Counted from the first letter of the stretch, positions 19,857-30,539 are shown. The stretch: 64,000 nucleotides of DNA from Serripes groenlandicus (GCA_031761405.1 JASEVX010000010.1:26249545-26313544); one strand, 5' to 3'. Notes: generated by a model not told the origin, from the letters alone. A program made the numbers and translations.

Positions 19857-20066
19857 TACTTTCCAATAAAAGTACAGCAGAAGAGACTTTGAAAACATCA
19901 ATGTGAACAAATGAAAATCTATTAAAATGATTATTATTAAATATAAATTATTTTGCAAAAGGAGAAATTGCTCATAACAACCAAACATTTTTTTTTGCTG
20001 CAATGTTTTTAAAAGTCATCTGTTGCAAATGCATCAAAATTGGTTTAGCTTGAAGGAAATGTTTAA
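19853..20066 (-). mobile_element. M1 MITE sharing TTAA with the preceding copy
   Basis: Degenerate: TACTTTCCAATAAAAG ... GCATCAAAATTGG ... GGAAATGTTTAA. Confidence 0.65.
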
Positions 20067-20069
20067 CCA

Positions 20070-20506
20070 ATTTATATATATAATTGATGGAAGAAAAAAA
20101 AAAGCAACCTCAGACAGTGAGAAGTAAACTGTGACAAAATGATATGTGACGAAGTCACATAATGATACCTGACAAGATGCAATTATACAGCTGTGTCTAC
20201 ATCATTTTTCTAAAAAAGCATTTTTTGCAATTTAATTTTTGGCTGGGAGGAGAATTGAGGGTTTTGAATCCCACTCCGGAATCCACTTCAAAATAACCTG
20301 GATACACAACGGCTACTGATGTGCTAAAAACCTTATTTATGAGTGAAAACGTTGAATTCACTCAGAAACGGTCTTTTTACATAATCTTACACTAAACAGT
20401 GCATGGCTTCTGTGATCCGATAAATCACTAGATATTCATTAACCGGATTGTGAACTTTACCTAGCACTCCGACACTAGATCGAATACACTGATCTTTTAG
20501 CATGAA
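20070..20506. other. No gene recognised
   Basis: Contains the short palindrome TATGTGACGAAGTCACATAA at about 20142-20161, and TGGGAGGAGAATTGAGGG ... CCCACTCC. A minus-strand ATG frame at 20455-20505 has a GTAAAG donor but in phase 1. Confidence 0.35.
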
Positions 20507-20737
20507 TTAACCCTTTCCCACATACAACAACTCTGCAGCAGGCGACTTTAAAAATGTCTACTCAAAAATATGGAAAATCTCTATAACTGTAGGTATAATT
20601 ACTGAAAAAAGTTGAAAACATAATGTGGCAAAAGGAGAAATTGCTTGTTTTGAGCATTTTCTCCCTTCGTCATAATGTTCTCAAAAGTCGCCTCCTGCAG
20701 ATGCATCAAAACGCGTCTGCAGGTGGGAAAGGATTAA
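20507..20737 (-). mobile_element. M1 MITE, full length
   Basis: TTAA on both sides, ACATA-type left end, AGGTGGGAAAGG right end. Confidence 0.9.
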
Positions 20738-20792
20738 TGTAGTCATATTACGCAATTGAACTTTACAAATTCTTTTTCACCATTTTTAACTC

Positions 20793-21022
20793 TTAACCCT
20801 TTCCCTCATACGACAATTCTGCAGCAGACGACTTTGAACGTATTTTGACAAAACATAGAAAATCTCCATAATTTAATGGATAAACTATGACAAAAAGTGG
20901 AAAACATTGTGGCAAAAGGAGAAATTGCACGTTTTGTGCAATTTCTGCTTTTGTCACTATGTTTTCAAAAAGCCGTCTGCTGCATAGACGTCAGAAAGCG
21001 TCTATATGAGGGAAAGGGTTAA
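20793..21022 (-). mobile_element. M1 MITE, full length
   Basis: TTAA on both sides; GCAC...GTGC hairpin variant. Its right part (from about 20929) is included in the local duplication. Confidence 0.95.
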
Positions 21023-21420
21023 TTAAGCCATCTAGAATCATTTCCATAGAAAATTGATCCCAGCAATATTGTACCATTGTTTGGATGTTTGGATGTTGAC
21101 TGCCATTGTCATATAACCCTTTCCCACATACAAAAAATCTACAGCAGACGACTTTGGAAACATGTGGACAAAAATATAGAAAATCCCTATAAATGAGGGT
21201 ATATTTACTGAAAAAGTTGAAAACATTGTGGCTTTGAGCAATTTCTCCTTTTGTCACGATTTTTTCAAAAGTCATCTGCTGCAGATGCATCGAAATGCGT
21301 CTATATGTGAGAAAGGGTTAAATAATCTCCTTTGGTATAACAGACTGGATCCTTAATTCATTCTTTTTGTTTCATTTCAAGGGTCACAACTCTGATCCTA
21401 GATTCATAGCAACTATGCAT
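20929..21420. repeat. 492-bp local duplication, copy 1
   Basis: The segment from ACGTTTTGTGCAATTTCTGC to GCAACTATGCAT is repeated directly at 21421-21912. This copy has an extra TTTGGATG in TGTTTGGATGTTTGGATG. Confidence 0.85.
21113..21321 (-). mobile_element. M1 MITE (first duplicate)
   Basis: ATAA in place of the left TTAA; one hairpin arm deleted (TTGTGGCTTTGAGCAA); right TTAA intact. Confidence 0.85.
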
Positions 21421-21912
21421 ACGTTTTGTGCAATTTCTGCTTTTGTCACTATGTTTTCAAAAAGCCGTCTGCTGCATAGACGTCAGAAAGCGTCTATATG
21501 AGGGAAAGGGTTAATTAAGCCATCTAGAATCATTTCCATAGAAAATTGATCCCAGCAATATTGTACCATTGTTTGGATGTTGACTGCCATTGTCATATAA
21601 CCCTTTCCCACATACAAAAAATCTACAGCAGACGACTTTGGAAACATGTGGACAAAAATATAGAAAATCCCTATAAATGAGGGTATATTTACTGAAAAAG
21701 TTGAAAACATTGTGGCTTTGAGCAATTTCTCCTTTTGTCACGATGTTTTCAAAAGTCATCTGCTGCAGATGCATCGAAATGCGTCTATATGTGAGAAAGG
21801 GTTAAATAATCTCCTTTGGTATAACAGACTGGATCCTTAATTCATTCTTTTTGTTTCATTTCAAGGGTCACAACTCTGATTTTACTTAGTGACTCCTAGA
21901 TTCATAGCAACT
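21421..21912. repeat. 492-bp local duplication, copy 2
   Basis: Near-identical to copy 1. Has TTTACTTAGTGACT, absent from copy 1, before CCTAGATTCATAGC. Begins with a truncated M1 right half (21421-21514). Confidence 0.85.
21597..21805 (-). mobile_element. M1 MITE (second duplicate)
   Basis: Nearly identical to 21113-21321, with CGATGTTTTC where that copy has CGATTTTTTC. Confidence 0.85.
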
Positions 21913-21953
21913 ATGCATAAGTATTTATATAATGATTATTATTCATATTTAGT

Positions 21954-22183
21954 TTAACCCTTTCCCTCATATACACGCTTTCTGACGCCTCTGCAGCAGA
22001 CAGCTTTTTGAAAACATAGTGACAAAAGAAGAAATTGCACAAAACGAGCAATTTCTCCTTTTGCCACAATGTTTTCCACTTTAGTCATAGGTTTAATCCA
22101 TTTAATTATGGAGATTTTCTATGTTTTGACAAAATACGTTCAAAGTTGTCTGCTGCAGAATGTCGTATGAGGGAAAGGATTAA
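21954..22183 (+). mobile_element. M1 MITE, full length
   Basis: TTAA on both sides. Hairpin GCACAAAACGAGC is mismatched: only one side of the pair has changed. Confidence 0.9.
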
Positions 22184-22273
22184 TGACTGAAAGGCAAACA
22201 CATTTTGAAGATATTTGCTAGAAAATGAAAACTCCAGGCAGACGAAAGCAAATCTGAATATCTCCTTCCTAAA

Positions 22274-22437
22274 GTAACCCTTTTGCACTTGCAGACGCAT
22301 TTTGATGTGATGATGTGACAGACAATTTCTGAAAAACATTGTGGCATCAAGAGAAACTGCTCATAATAAGCAATTTCTCCATTTTCCACAATATTTTAAG
22401 CTGTTTTTAATAATTATATGATGTATATAAATAAAGA
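22274..22437 (+). mobile_element. M1 MITE, left half, next to a splice donor
   Basis: AACCCTTTTGCACTTGCAGACGC through the hairpin (CTGCTCATAATAAGCAA) to AATAATTATATG. It ends about 10 bases below the donor of the exon at 22449-22600. Confidence 0.7.
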
Positions 22438-22448
22438 TAATATCCAAC

Positions 22449-22600
22449 CTGTCCCCATACTTCTTATTTTCCAGGACTTTCTTTGCCACAGTAAATAGCG
22501 TCATCTTGCTTGGTCTTATTTTCTTAAGCGATGATACAGAATCTTGTCTTTCTAACTTCACTCCTGAATCCATGGCAACTGTTTTCACTGATGTTGCCAT
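22449..22600 (-). CDS. Alternative first exon candidate (basic N-terminus)
   Basis: Minus-strand ATG at 22600-22598 in a good context (TAAAATGGC). 50 codons begin MATSVKTVAMDSGVKLERQD and pass through SVSSLKKIRPSKMTLFTVAK. A further in-frame Met lies 7 codons upstream (22621), and an in-frame TGA precedes that. The exon ends AG followed by GTTGGA, phase 2. A better-looking donor 12 bases earlier (AA, GTATGG, exon end 22461) is also phase 2, so either keeps the frame into 293-380. The region is not repeat-derived. The product is Lys-rich with several Ser near basic residues. Family not recognised. Confidence 0.6.
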
Positions 22601-22621
22601 TTTACACTCATCTTTTTTCAT

Positions 22622-23400
22622 ATTAAAGTTAAAGGTACAATGTATTCACTGTTATTGCAAGTTTTTCACTCACAACTTGCACTTCCAACAACGAAAAAAC
22701 AATAATATTTGTTATTGCATTACAATTGTGTATGCTTTCAACACCTGTATAAGTGTTATCACTTTCTTCTAGATATCTCAAGTATCCCTGGTATCAGTAA
22801 AAGATTTTAAAAATCTCAGATATATCACAAGTGCGATCCATTATCCATGCCCAAATGTTATCAACATATGTAAAGATCTCAAAATTGTTAATAAATGGTC
22901 CTCCATTAATTTATCAAACCCATAAAGTAGGATTTGAACAGTTTGTTCTGGGACTTTAACACTACTTCAATCCAAGTGGCTCAACTGTCCACTGAGACAC
23001 ATTGTTCCTGACAAGTGCCGGGATTAGTCTCTCCTTTTTACCCATTCAGAGCAAGTTTATGTTCACACTTTAATCTTGTAGAAATGTTTATGTTGTTCCT
23101 ATTATGTTGTGAAGTACCAGATAAAAACGGTATTCCAAAAGTTGAAATAAATCATTCCGTCTTATCAAGGTGTCAATAAAAACTCCAAAACGATCACTTT
23201 TTTTTAAAATTACAATTTTCATTTCCTCTAACTAAATTCAGGATACATTAAAACATGTGGAATGTATTGTTCAATTATTTTTGTATAATCCAAATTATTT
23301 TTTTAATATTTTTTTAATTTTTTCCTTGAATTATAATTAGCTTTTTGTTAAGTTTGCTCCTCCATTTTATTTAACCTTTTCCCTCATATGGAAGATTGGA
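22622..23400. other. Upstream of the 22449-22600 exon; no feature
   Basis: AT-rich single-copy-looking sequence; 23372-23390 is a stray M1 left end (TTTTCCCTCATATGG). Confidence 0.35.
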
Positions 23401-23570
23401 ATAAACTCTTTCCCACATACAGCAAATCTGCAGCAGATGACTTTGAAAACATCGTGGCAAAAGTAGAAATGGCTGGTTTTGAGCAATCTCTCCTTTTGTC
23501 ACAATGTTTTCAAGGTCATCTGCTGCAGTGGCGTCAGAAAGCGTCCGTATGTGGGAAAGGGAGGGTTTAA
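23401..23570 (-). mobile_element. M1 MITE, shortened
   Basis: ACATA-type; lacks the ATCTCTATAAATG segment between CATCGTGG and the hairpin; right end GTGGGAAAGGGAGGG then TTTAA. Confidence 0.75.
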
Positions 23571-24254
23571 ACTTGAACCTTTTCCTTACAGAAATCCTCT
23601 GAAAATGTCACTTAATTTTAAATTTTAATGTCTGTATCAAATATTTCTCTCTTTTAATCTCTTAAATATAACAATATATCTTTTATCTCCAATATAATTC
23701 TCATTGTGCATGTCACATAATATTAAGTAAACACAATGCTACTGAAGGAGAACACGATAATCGTTTACATGTATGGCAACCAACTTCTAACATTTCACTT
23801 GTTGACCACAATGCATTGTTACCATCCACAAGTAACCCTTATCCATCACTCTTATTTCCTCGGTATTTTATTTATTTTTGAAAATGGAAAAACGACAAAT
23901 AAAAAATTAATGTTGACAATTGAATTAGAAGAATGGTTAACTAATCATAATGAACCAAAGTAGAACACATACTTCATAAACACATATGATTGAAAAGAAA
24001 TTTCTTATATATATATATATATATATATATAACCACTATATATATATATTGTTAAAGTTATCTAGTGTAGTCATCGAAAGTTGGTTTTGTGAGTGATACG
24101 TTTGACAAGAACAATTAACTGGTATAGATGAAATTTTAGATGGTAGTTAAGTCCGATATATTTGAATTACAGATTTTCCCCCATAATAACATTTTGCAAT
24201 AAATAAATAGAATAAAACAATGAATGCTTGCTATATATATCCCCTAACAGACCT
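23571..24254. other. No gene; (TA)n tract at 24009-24048
   Basis: AT-rich. The dinucleotide run is broken once by ACCACTA. A 75-codon plus frame at 23736-23963 has no supporting signal. Confidence 0.45.
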
Positions 24255-24492
24255 TTAAACCTTTCCTCAAACACACACTTTCTGACGCCTCTGCAGACGA
24301 CGACTTTTAAAAACATTGTGGAAAAAGGCTAAATTGCCCATAATGAGCAATTTCTCCATTTGCCACAATGTTTTCAACTCTGTTAAATAATTGAACTCTA
24401 GTTTATTATGGCTCAGAATTTTAACTTTTTTATATTATTACGAGGATGCTTTCAAAGTCGTCTGCTGCAGATTTGCTGTGGGAAAGGGTTTT
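24255..24492 (+). mobile_element. M1 MITE, nearly full
   Basis: TTAAACCTTTCCTCAAAC left end; hairpin loop ATAATG. Contains the internal CTCTGTTAAATAATTG, a natural TTAA target (see 50520-50944). Confidence 0.85.
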
Positions 24493-24728
24493 GACAAATC
24501 TATTATTGAACACAACTTTCAAACTTCCATGATGTTTCCTCACAGTGTATGAATAACATTTCGAACTTTTGAGATATTGTGATTTTAAGAAAAGTTGAAA
24601 TTATATTTTATACATTAAATTTGGAAAAGTTCATGTTTTCACATTTTTTCTTAGCTTAGATTTAATGATACCTTTATGGTTTAAATTTGGAAGAGCCCAA
24701 AATCTACAATTGCATGATATTGGATAAT

Positions 24729-24780
24729 AGTCATCTGCTGCAGAGGCATCAGAAAGCATCTGTATGTGGGAAAGGGTTAT
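24729..24780 (-). mobile_element. M1 right-end fragment
   Basis: GTCATCTGCTGCAGAGGC ... GTGGGAAAGGGTTA. Confidence 0.75.
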
Positions 24781-24886
24781 CCGAATAACAAACATTTAAA
24801 GACTTCAGTCACTTCTTATAGATCATGATCAGATCATGTGTCCCGAAACCATATACTAAGAGCTGACATGTTTGAATTGTACATGT

Positions 24887-25132
24887 CGAGGGCTTGGCGT
24901 GAAACGGTTGTAACTAAAAACCTATTTTGAAAACCCTGGTTTATGGGCAATTTTGACCCCTTTGTAAACAATGCAAATTTAGGTGCCATTGCTCAGAACG
25001 AGCAATGGCACCTAAATTTCCATTGTTTACCAAGAAAAATGATTTAACGCTTATAAAGACTTAATGGCGAGGTGATTAACCTTGGTAAAAAAATACTAAT
25101 TTTAGTTACAACCGTTTCACGCCAAGCCCTCG
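24887..25132 (+). mobile_element. M3 MITE, complete
   Basis: 246 bp with ends CGAGGGCTTGGCGTGAAAC / GTTTCACGCCAAGCCCTCG, flanked by ATGT on both sides. Inner hairpin AAATTTAGGTGCCATTGCTC with its complement around AGAAC. Serves as the unoccupied reference for 12723-13615. Confidence 0.9.
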
Positions 25133-25341
25133 ATGTGATCCTCAAAGACCCTCCACCCTATACCCAGTGGGTCATTTCTATGACCTGATCAATAAACTGT
25201 AACGGAATACCATTCATTCTAACAGTAAAACTATATTTATGACTTTCCTGTTTGTTTCTAATTCCCATGGTAATAATTAGTCATTACAGATTAATTACAT
25301 CCTGTCATAATTTCAGGTCCAGTCCATTCATGCACCATTCT

Positions 25342-25557
25342 GAACCCTTTCCCACATACAACAAATCTGCAGCAGACGACTTTGAAAACCTATGGGCATT
25401 TAATTTGAAAAATATCTGTTAGTGAAAGTATAACAATTAAATAGATTTGAAAACGTTGTGACAAAAGGAAAATTGCTAATGATGAACAATTTCTTCTTTT
25501 GCCACAATGTTTAAAGAAGTCGTCTGCGGCAGATGTGTGAGAAAGCGCCTGTTTGTG
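25342..25557 (-). mobile_element. M1 MITE
   Basis: ACATA-type left end, hairpin GCTAATGATGAAC, eroded right end (GTTTGTGGTATTC). Confidence 0.8.
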
Positions 25558-25930
25558 GTATTCAGTTCCAACCGTTTTTCTATTTTAAGTAACAGCAACA
25601 TTGACTTTGACCCAAGGGGCCCCCAAACGCGATCCCATGAAAGGTCTCCATAAACTCTTTTTACGTACCAATTTTGGTTACAATAAGTCAACCGACACTA
25701 AAGATATTCAGTTTCAACCGTTTTTCTACTTTTAGTAACAGTGACCTTGACTTTGACCTTGACCCTAGGGACCCCCCGGCAATCGCAATACCAAGAAAGG
25801 TCTCCATAAACTCATAAACTCTTTCAAAACACTAAGTTTGGTTACAATAAGTCATAACTCAAGCTATTCAGTAACAATAGGTGAGTTTGACACCCCCCAC
25901 ATCGTCATTCTAATAACCAGGTTTCAACTA
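25558..25930. repeat. Two diverged 149-bp tandem units, Helitron-like core
   Basis: TTCAGTTYCAACCGTTTTTC recurs at about 25559 and 25708, each followed by AGTAACAG...TTGACTTTGACC and GGTCTCCATAAACTC. No termini recognised. Confidence 0.55.
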
Positions 25931-25947
25931 CGTTGAAAACCTGGCTT

Positions 25948-26083
25948 TATTATTAAATTGAGTTGAAAACATTGTAACAAAAGGAGAAATTGCTCATGAT
26001 GAACAATTTCTTCTTTTGCCCCAATATTATCAAGTCTTCAGCTGTAGATGTCAAATTGCGTCTGCAAGTAGGGGAAAGGTTGA
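25948..26083 (-). mobile_element. M1 MITE, left end lost
   Basis: Starts at ATTGAGTTGAAAACATTG; hairpin GCTCATGATGAAC; right AGTAGGGGAAAGG. Confidence 0.75.
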
Positions 26084-26160
26084 GCGCGCAGCCCCTTAGG
26101 ATTACAGACCTTATCAATTACATACAAAAAATATGGATTTATTTTTTATTTTTTCAGTCA

Positions 26161-26391
26161 TTAATCCTTTCCCTCATACGACAATTCTGCAGCAGACGAC
26201 TTTGAACGTATTTTGTCAAAACATAGAAAATATTCATAATTGAATGGATTAAACCTATGACAAAAAGTGGAAAACATTGTGGCAAAAGGAGAAATTGCTC
26301 GTTTTGAGCAATTTCTTCTTTTGTCGCTATGTTTTTAAAAAGCTGTCTGCTGCAGAGGCATCAGAAAGCGTCTATATGAGGTAAAGGGTTA
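26161..26391 (-). mobile_element. M1 MITE, full length
   Basis: TTAA left, TTAT right, TCATA-type; loop GTTTTG. Confidence 0.9.
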
Positions 26392-27142
26392 TCCCTCCAA
26401 CCTGCCTAAGATTGACTTCGAACACATTTTTAACTGGTAACAAAACAGGAATATTTAAAAATCATTTGTTGTTCAGGAACGATTAATGATATTCTTGAAA
26501 CATGATAAGTTTTCAGTTATTTATCGTCAATTGAAACAAAATATACACCTCTTGGGAGCTTCACGTAATCTCCAGTCATGTGGCGAATTCTTGGCCTTGA
26601 TAGTTTATTTATAGAAACTGAAGCTGGAATTAGCCATTGGTAAACACATAGATTATTGCGCAAATTATATAATTCATGGAAAATTACTGATTGTTTTGAT
26701 TATTATTGCCGTTTATCTTTTTTAAAGATATTTCTTGTTTCTGCTTATCTTATGATTTCTTAAAAGTCTCACTTAAATAGCAAATCTTGGCAAACATTTT
26801 AATATGTTCATAGATCCGTAAGTGAGTTAAACACTTCCTTGTACGTCACATTTCTAAATAAATTTCATGCCTACACTTTTCGTAGCTCCCATGTACTAAA
26901 CACCTTAAACTATTAACCTAAAATGATATGGAATTTTAAGATTTGATCGCCTCCTTTTAAAACATTGGAAGAAATTTAATGAAACATGTTGGCTTACGAA
27001 AGCACAATAATCATTTTCAATGTTATCTGCTGTAGAGACGTCAAAAAACGCCTATATCTGGCATTATAATTCTGCTTGATCGCGATCCTTTAGAGGAATT
27101 TTGTTTTGTTTTCTCCTATTTTCTCATGGCCTTTGTTATTGA
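26392..27142. other. No gene; M1 scrap at 27017-27060
   Basis: AT-rich. A minus-strand ATG at 26579 has an ideal context (GCCACATGA) and TATAAATA about 37 bases upstream, but encodes only 20 codons and its nearest GT is in phase 1. Confidence 0.35.
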
Positions 27143-27376
27143 TTAACCCTTTCCCACTTGTATCTATGCATTTGGATACATCTGCAGCAGACGACCTTTG
27201 AAAAACGTTGTACCAAAAGAAGACATTGCTCATCATCAGAAATTTCTCCTTATGCCACAATGTATTCAATTCTTTTCAATACCTTTTAACTTTCAAATTT
27301 TGTGATTTTCCATATTTTTGCCCAGACTTTTTCTAAAGTCGTCTGCTGCGAGTTTGTTGTATGTGGAAAAGGGTGA
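27143..27376 (+). mobile_element. M1 MITE
   Basis: TTAA left; ACTTGTATCTATGC insert; hairpin GCTCATCATCAG imperfect; right end ATGTGGAAAAGGG. Confidence 0.85.
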
Positions 27377-27481
27377 AGGGCTGATCAACAATAGTACAAT
27401 ACCACACTGTTTCCTAACTGACAGTAAACAATTTGATTTGTTTTTTTTGTTCAAACATTGATTTCTCCCACTTGTTATGTA

Positions 27482-27714
27482 TTAACCCTCCCTTTCCCTC
27501 ATATAGACATTTTCTCACGCCTTCTGCAGCAGACGCCTGTTAAATAACAATATGACAAAAGGAGAAATTGCTCAAAACGAGCAATTTTTTCAAATCGATT
27601 CAATAATTACACATTGATTGGTAGGGATTTTCAACATTTATGCAGATATGTTATCAAAGTCATCTGCTGCAAATTGTTGTATGTGTATGTTTGTTTGTGG
27701 GAAAGGTTTGTTAA
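27482..27714 (+). mobile_element. M1 MITE with extended left end
   Basis: TTAACCCTCCCTTTCCCTCATATAG: the terminal CCCT is partly repeated. The descending hairpin arm is shortened; the right end has a duplicated GTATGT. Confidence 0.8.
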
Positions 27715-28244
27715 CTTTAACTCACTGTACACCCAGTTCATGAAATAACATAATATTACAACAGTGTTTTAAAACATCTCTTTCTTCATGCAGTTTTCAA
27801 AATTCTGTACCAAAATTCTACTTCCAAGTTTCCAAATGTTTCATTTTGATGTCATTTGATATTTTCAAAGTTGTTGAGTGAATGTAAATGTTTTAAAAAA
27901 AAAAATCACCGTTTTACAAATCAATCAACATTGCAGCAATTTCGTTTTTTATCATGCTTTAAACAAAACACACACTCAAAGAACAGATAAAACAGATAAT
28001 CAAACCAATTGTTTTTTGTCTTTTAAATGAAGTTTTTATACTTTTTATCCAAGAATAATAAATGAAGGAACATTAAACACTATAACTGTCTATACATTAA
28101 CACATAATCATTAATCCCAGGTCAGTTATGAATGACATCGTAAATAATGATCATATTTATCCAGAGATGATAATCAAATATCACCCACCTGAGATTCCGA
28201 AGTGAATTTCAAAGCATGGATAAGGGTTGTATTTCATGACTTTA

Positions 28245-28245
<1 letters not shown>
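27715..28245. other. No feature recognised
   Basis: AT-rich; no open frame with splice signals. Confidence 0.4.

Positions 28246-28274
<29 letters not shown>
28246..28274. repeat. 29-base poly-C tract at an M1 end
   Basis: Sits where an M1 terminus (TTAACCCTTTCCC) should be and is followed directly by TTTTCCACATACAAC. Confidence 0.9.
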
Positions 28275-28275
<1 letters not shown>

Positions 28276-28456
28276 TTTCCACATACAACAAATCTGCAGC
28301 AGATGACATTAAACCCTTTCCCACCTGCAGACAACTTTTGAAAACATTGTGGCCAAAGGTGATTTAAATTGCTCTTTCTCCTTTGGCCAAAATGTTTTCA
28401 ACTTCATTTAACAATTATATAAGCGAATTGTTGTATGTGGGAAAGGGGGGGGTTAA
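28275..28456 (+). mobile_element. M1 left-end fragment (28275-28308) and a short M1 copy (28309-28456)
   Basis: The fragment reads ACATACAACAAATCTGCAGC in minus orientation. The second copy (plus) is internally deleted and ends GTGGGAAAGG plus G run, TTAA at 28453. Confidence 0.7.
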
Positions 28457-28573
28457 AACATTGAGGAGAAAATATGTAACATATGTGCCAAAGGGAGAAA
28501 ATGCCCATAATGTTTTCACAAGCAGTCTGCTGCAGATGAGTAAAAAATGCATCTACATGTAAAAAAGGGTTAA
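28457..28573 (-). mobile_element. M1 MITE, right part
   Basis: Hairpin reduced; ends CATCTACATGTAAAAAAGGG then TTAA. Confidence 0.65.
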
Positions 28574-28709
28574 ATCATTATTTGCACTGAAACTACTATG
28601 TTGCGGAACTCAAAAGAAATCTCTCACTGATAAGGCTTGATTGAGTTATAAGAAATATATTCTGGGGTAATTTTAGACCAGTATTCTTACCCTTTTCCAG
28701 ACCACAAGA

Positions 28710-28900
28710 GCCAATTAAGCCCCAGTAGCTCAGTAGGTAAGTGACGCAGTCTATGTGAAAAAGCAGCCACTTGCTTGGAAAGACTGTTGTATGGAGTACT
28801 GGTGTGAGATAGCCATGAAACACATGAGAAGGTGAAATGGCTGCCTTGATATGAATGAAAATTGTTGAAAAGAGCGTTAAACCCCAATCAATCAATCAAC
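28710..28900 (+). mobile_element. SINE A with deleted head
   Basis: CCCCAGTAGCTCAGTAGGTA jumps from the D-arm region straight to CTATGTGAAAAAGCAGCC; tail GCGTTAAACCCCAATCAATC. Confidence 0.75.
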
Positions 28901-29273
28901 CAGACCCTAAGAGTTTTATAATTAGATTAGCTTAAATTTGAACACACCAAAAAACCCAGCCCAAAGCAAAAAGCATTTCGCAGTCTAATCCAGATCTTTG
29001 CTGCTTTAGTACTACCTTAGTAGAAGAACAGATCAGCACTGTGCAAGCATGCAGTCTGATCTAAAAAATTGTCCTTTATTTTAAAAAACCTGAAAAGTAG
29101 GTGGGGTTTTTACTGTGACATATTGTAAATCTCTTCAAATATGAACTGCCTGTCAACGTTCTGTTTTGAAGTAGAATTGATTTAGTAAACATGCATGTTC
29201 AGGGCTTCCTAAAATTGGCAAATCAATTTGGATTTAAAGAGTCACCTGACGGATCATTCACGTCAAATTATTT
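28901..29273. other. No feature recognised
   Basis: AT-rich; a short plus frame from 29191 is open into the next M1 only by chance. Confidence 0.35.
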
Positions 29274-29403
29274 TAAAACCCTTTCCCACATAAACCAAAT
29301 TTTGCAGCTGACGACTTTGAAAGCTTCTTTCAATTTCGAATTTTCCCACAAAGTTTTCAAAAGTAGTCTGTTGCAGATGTCTAAAAATGCTGGAATGGGT
29401 TAA
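29274..29403 (-). mobile_element. M1 MITE, hairpin deleted
   Basis: TTAAAACCCTTTCCCACATA ... GGAATGGGTTAA, about 130 bp. Confidence 0.75.
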
Positions 29404-29437
29404 AACCTCTGCAAACGGAAGTATCAGAGGAAAAGAT

Positions 29438-29667
29438 TTAACCCTTTCCCTCATACAACAATTCTGCAGCAGACGACTTTGGACATATTTTGTCAAAAAC
29501 TGGAAAATCTCAATAATTGAATGGATAACATAGGACTTAAGGTGGAAAACATTGTGGCAAAAGGAGAAATTGCATGTTTTGTGCAATTTCTTCTTTTGTC
29601 ACTATGTTTTCAAAACGCCGTCTGCTGCAGAGGCGTCAGAAAGTGTCTATATGAGGGAAAGGGTTAA
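29438..29667 (-). mobile_element. M1 MITE, full length
   Basis: TTAA both sides; hairpin TTGCATGTTTTGTGCAA. Confidence 0.95.
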
Positions 29668-29865
29668 GCAGAATGCTCATTGCACTATATAGAGTTGAAC
29701 TGTTATAGCCCATTGCGGTTATTACCTTTGAGGGTCATCCAAGAATTATTATTTATTTTAAAATCAACATCAGTAGTTTGGATAAGACTTTTATAATTTT
29801 CACTTCATTTTTTAATTCAAATTCTTTGACCTATATCTGTGGAAGACCACTCAAAGATTAATCAA

Positions 29866-30028
29866 AGAACCCTTTCCCACATACAACAAATCTACAGCAG
29901 ACGACTTTTTAAACATTTAGTCAAAAATGTGCAATGAACATGAGCAATTTCTTCATTTGAAACAATGTTTTCATAAGTTTGTCTGCTGCAGAAGTATCAC
30001 AAAAAATCTGTATTGGGAAAATGGTAAG
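29866..30028 (-). mobile_element. M1 MITE, internally deleted
   Basis: ACATA-type left end AACCCTTTCCCACATAC; ascending hairpin arm lost; right end TATTGGGAAAATGG. Confidence 0.75.
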
Positions 30029-30049
30029 GATTGAATGATTGTATGGAGT

Positions 30050-30284
30050 TTAAACCTTTTCCTCATACGACAATTCTGCAGCAGACGGCTTTGAACATAT
30101 ATTGTAAAAAAATAGAAAAATCTCTATAATTGAATGGATAACCTATGACTAAAAGTGGAAAACATTGTGGCAATTAAAAGGAGAAATTGCTTGTTTTGAG
30201 CAATTTCTACTTTTGTCATTATGTTTTCAAAAAGCTGTCTGCTTCAGAGGCGTCAGAAAGCGTCTATATGAGGGAAAGGGTTAA
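30050..30284 (-). mobile_element. M1 MITE, full length
   Basis: TTAA on both sides; small ATTA insert in GGCAATTAAAAGGAG. Confidence 0.9.
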
Positions 30285-30309
30285 CATCGCATTCAACAAT
30301 TGTTCTTAT

Positions 30310-30508
30310 ATATCACGCCGTTTCCTGGGTAAGTAACCAGTATTACTGATTAATTATCCTGCCATCAGCAAGTCAGTTATAATACTAACACCACAATCCT
30401 GAGTGCGAAGGAGGGAAAGATATTACTGCCATATTTAAAGTCTTTGGTTTCCCCAGCTGGGGATCAAACCTGTGACCTCCTACACCTAGGCGGATGCTCT
30501 ACAACTCG
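30310..30508 (-). mobile_element. SINE C, head eroded
   Basis: TTTCCTGGGTAAGTAACCAG tail side to GGGGATCAAACCTGTGACC and GGCGGATGCTCTACAAC. Confidence 0.7.
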
Positions 30509-30539
30509 GAAAGGTTTGAATGAAATTGGTCCAGTAGTT

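Noticed and set aside
20455..20505. Minus-strand ATG frame with donor GTAAAG
   Set aside because: Phase 1 and starting at the border of an M1 copy; not compatible with the shared exon.
23736..23963. 75-codon plus-strand ORF
   Set aside because: No codon bias, splice signals or recognisable motif.
26520..26620. Minus-strand ATG with ideal context and TATAAATA upstream
   Set aside because: Only 20 codons, and the available donor is phase 1, not matching the first-exon array. Kept only as a note.
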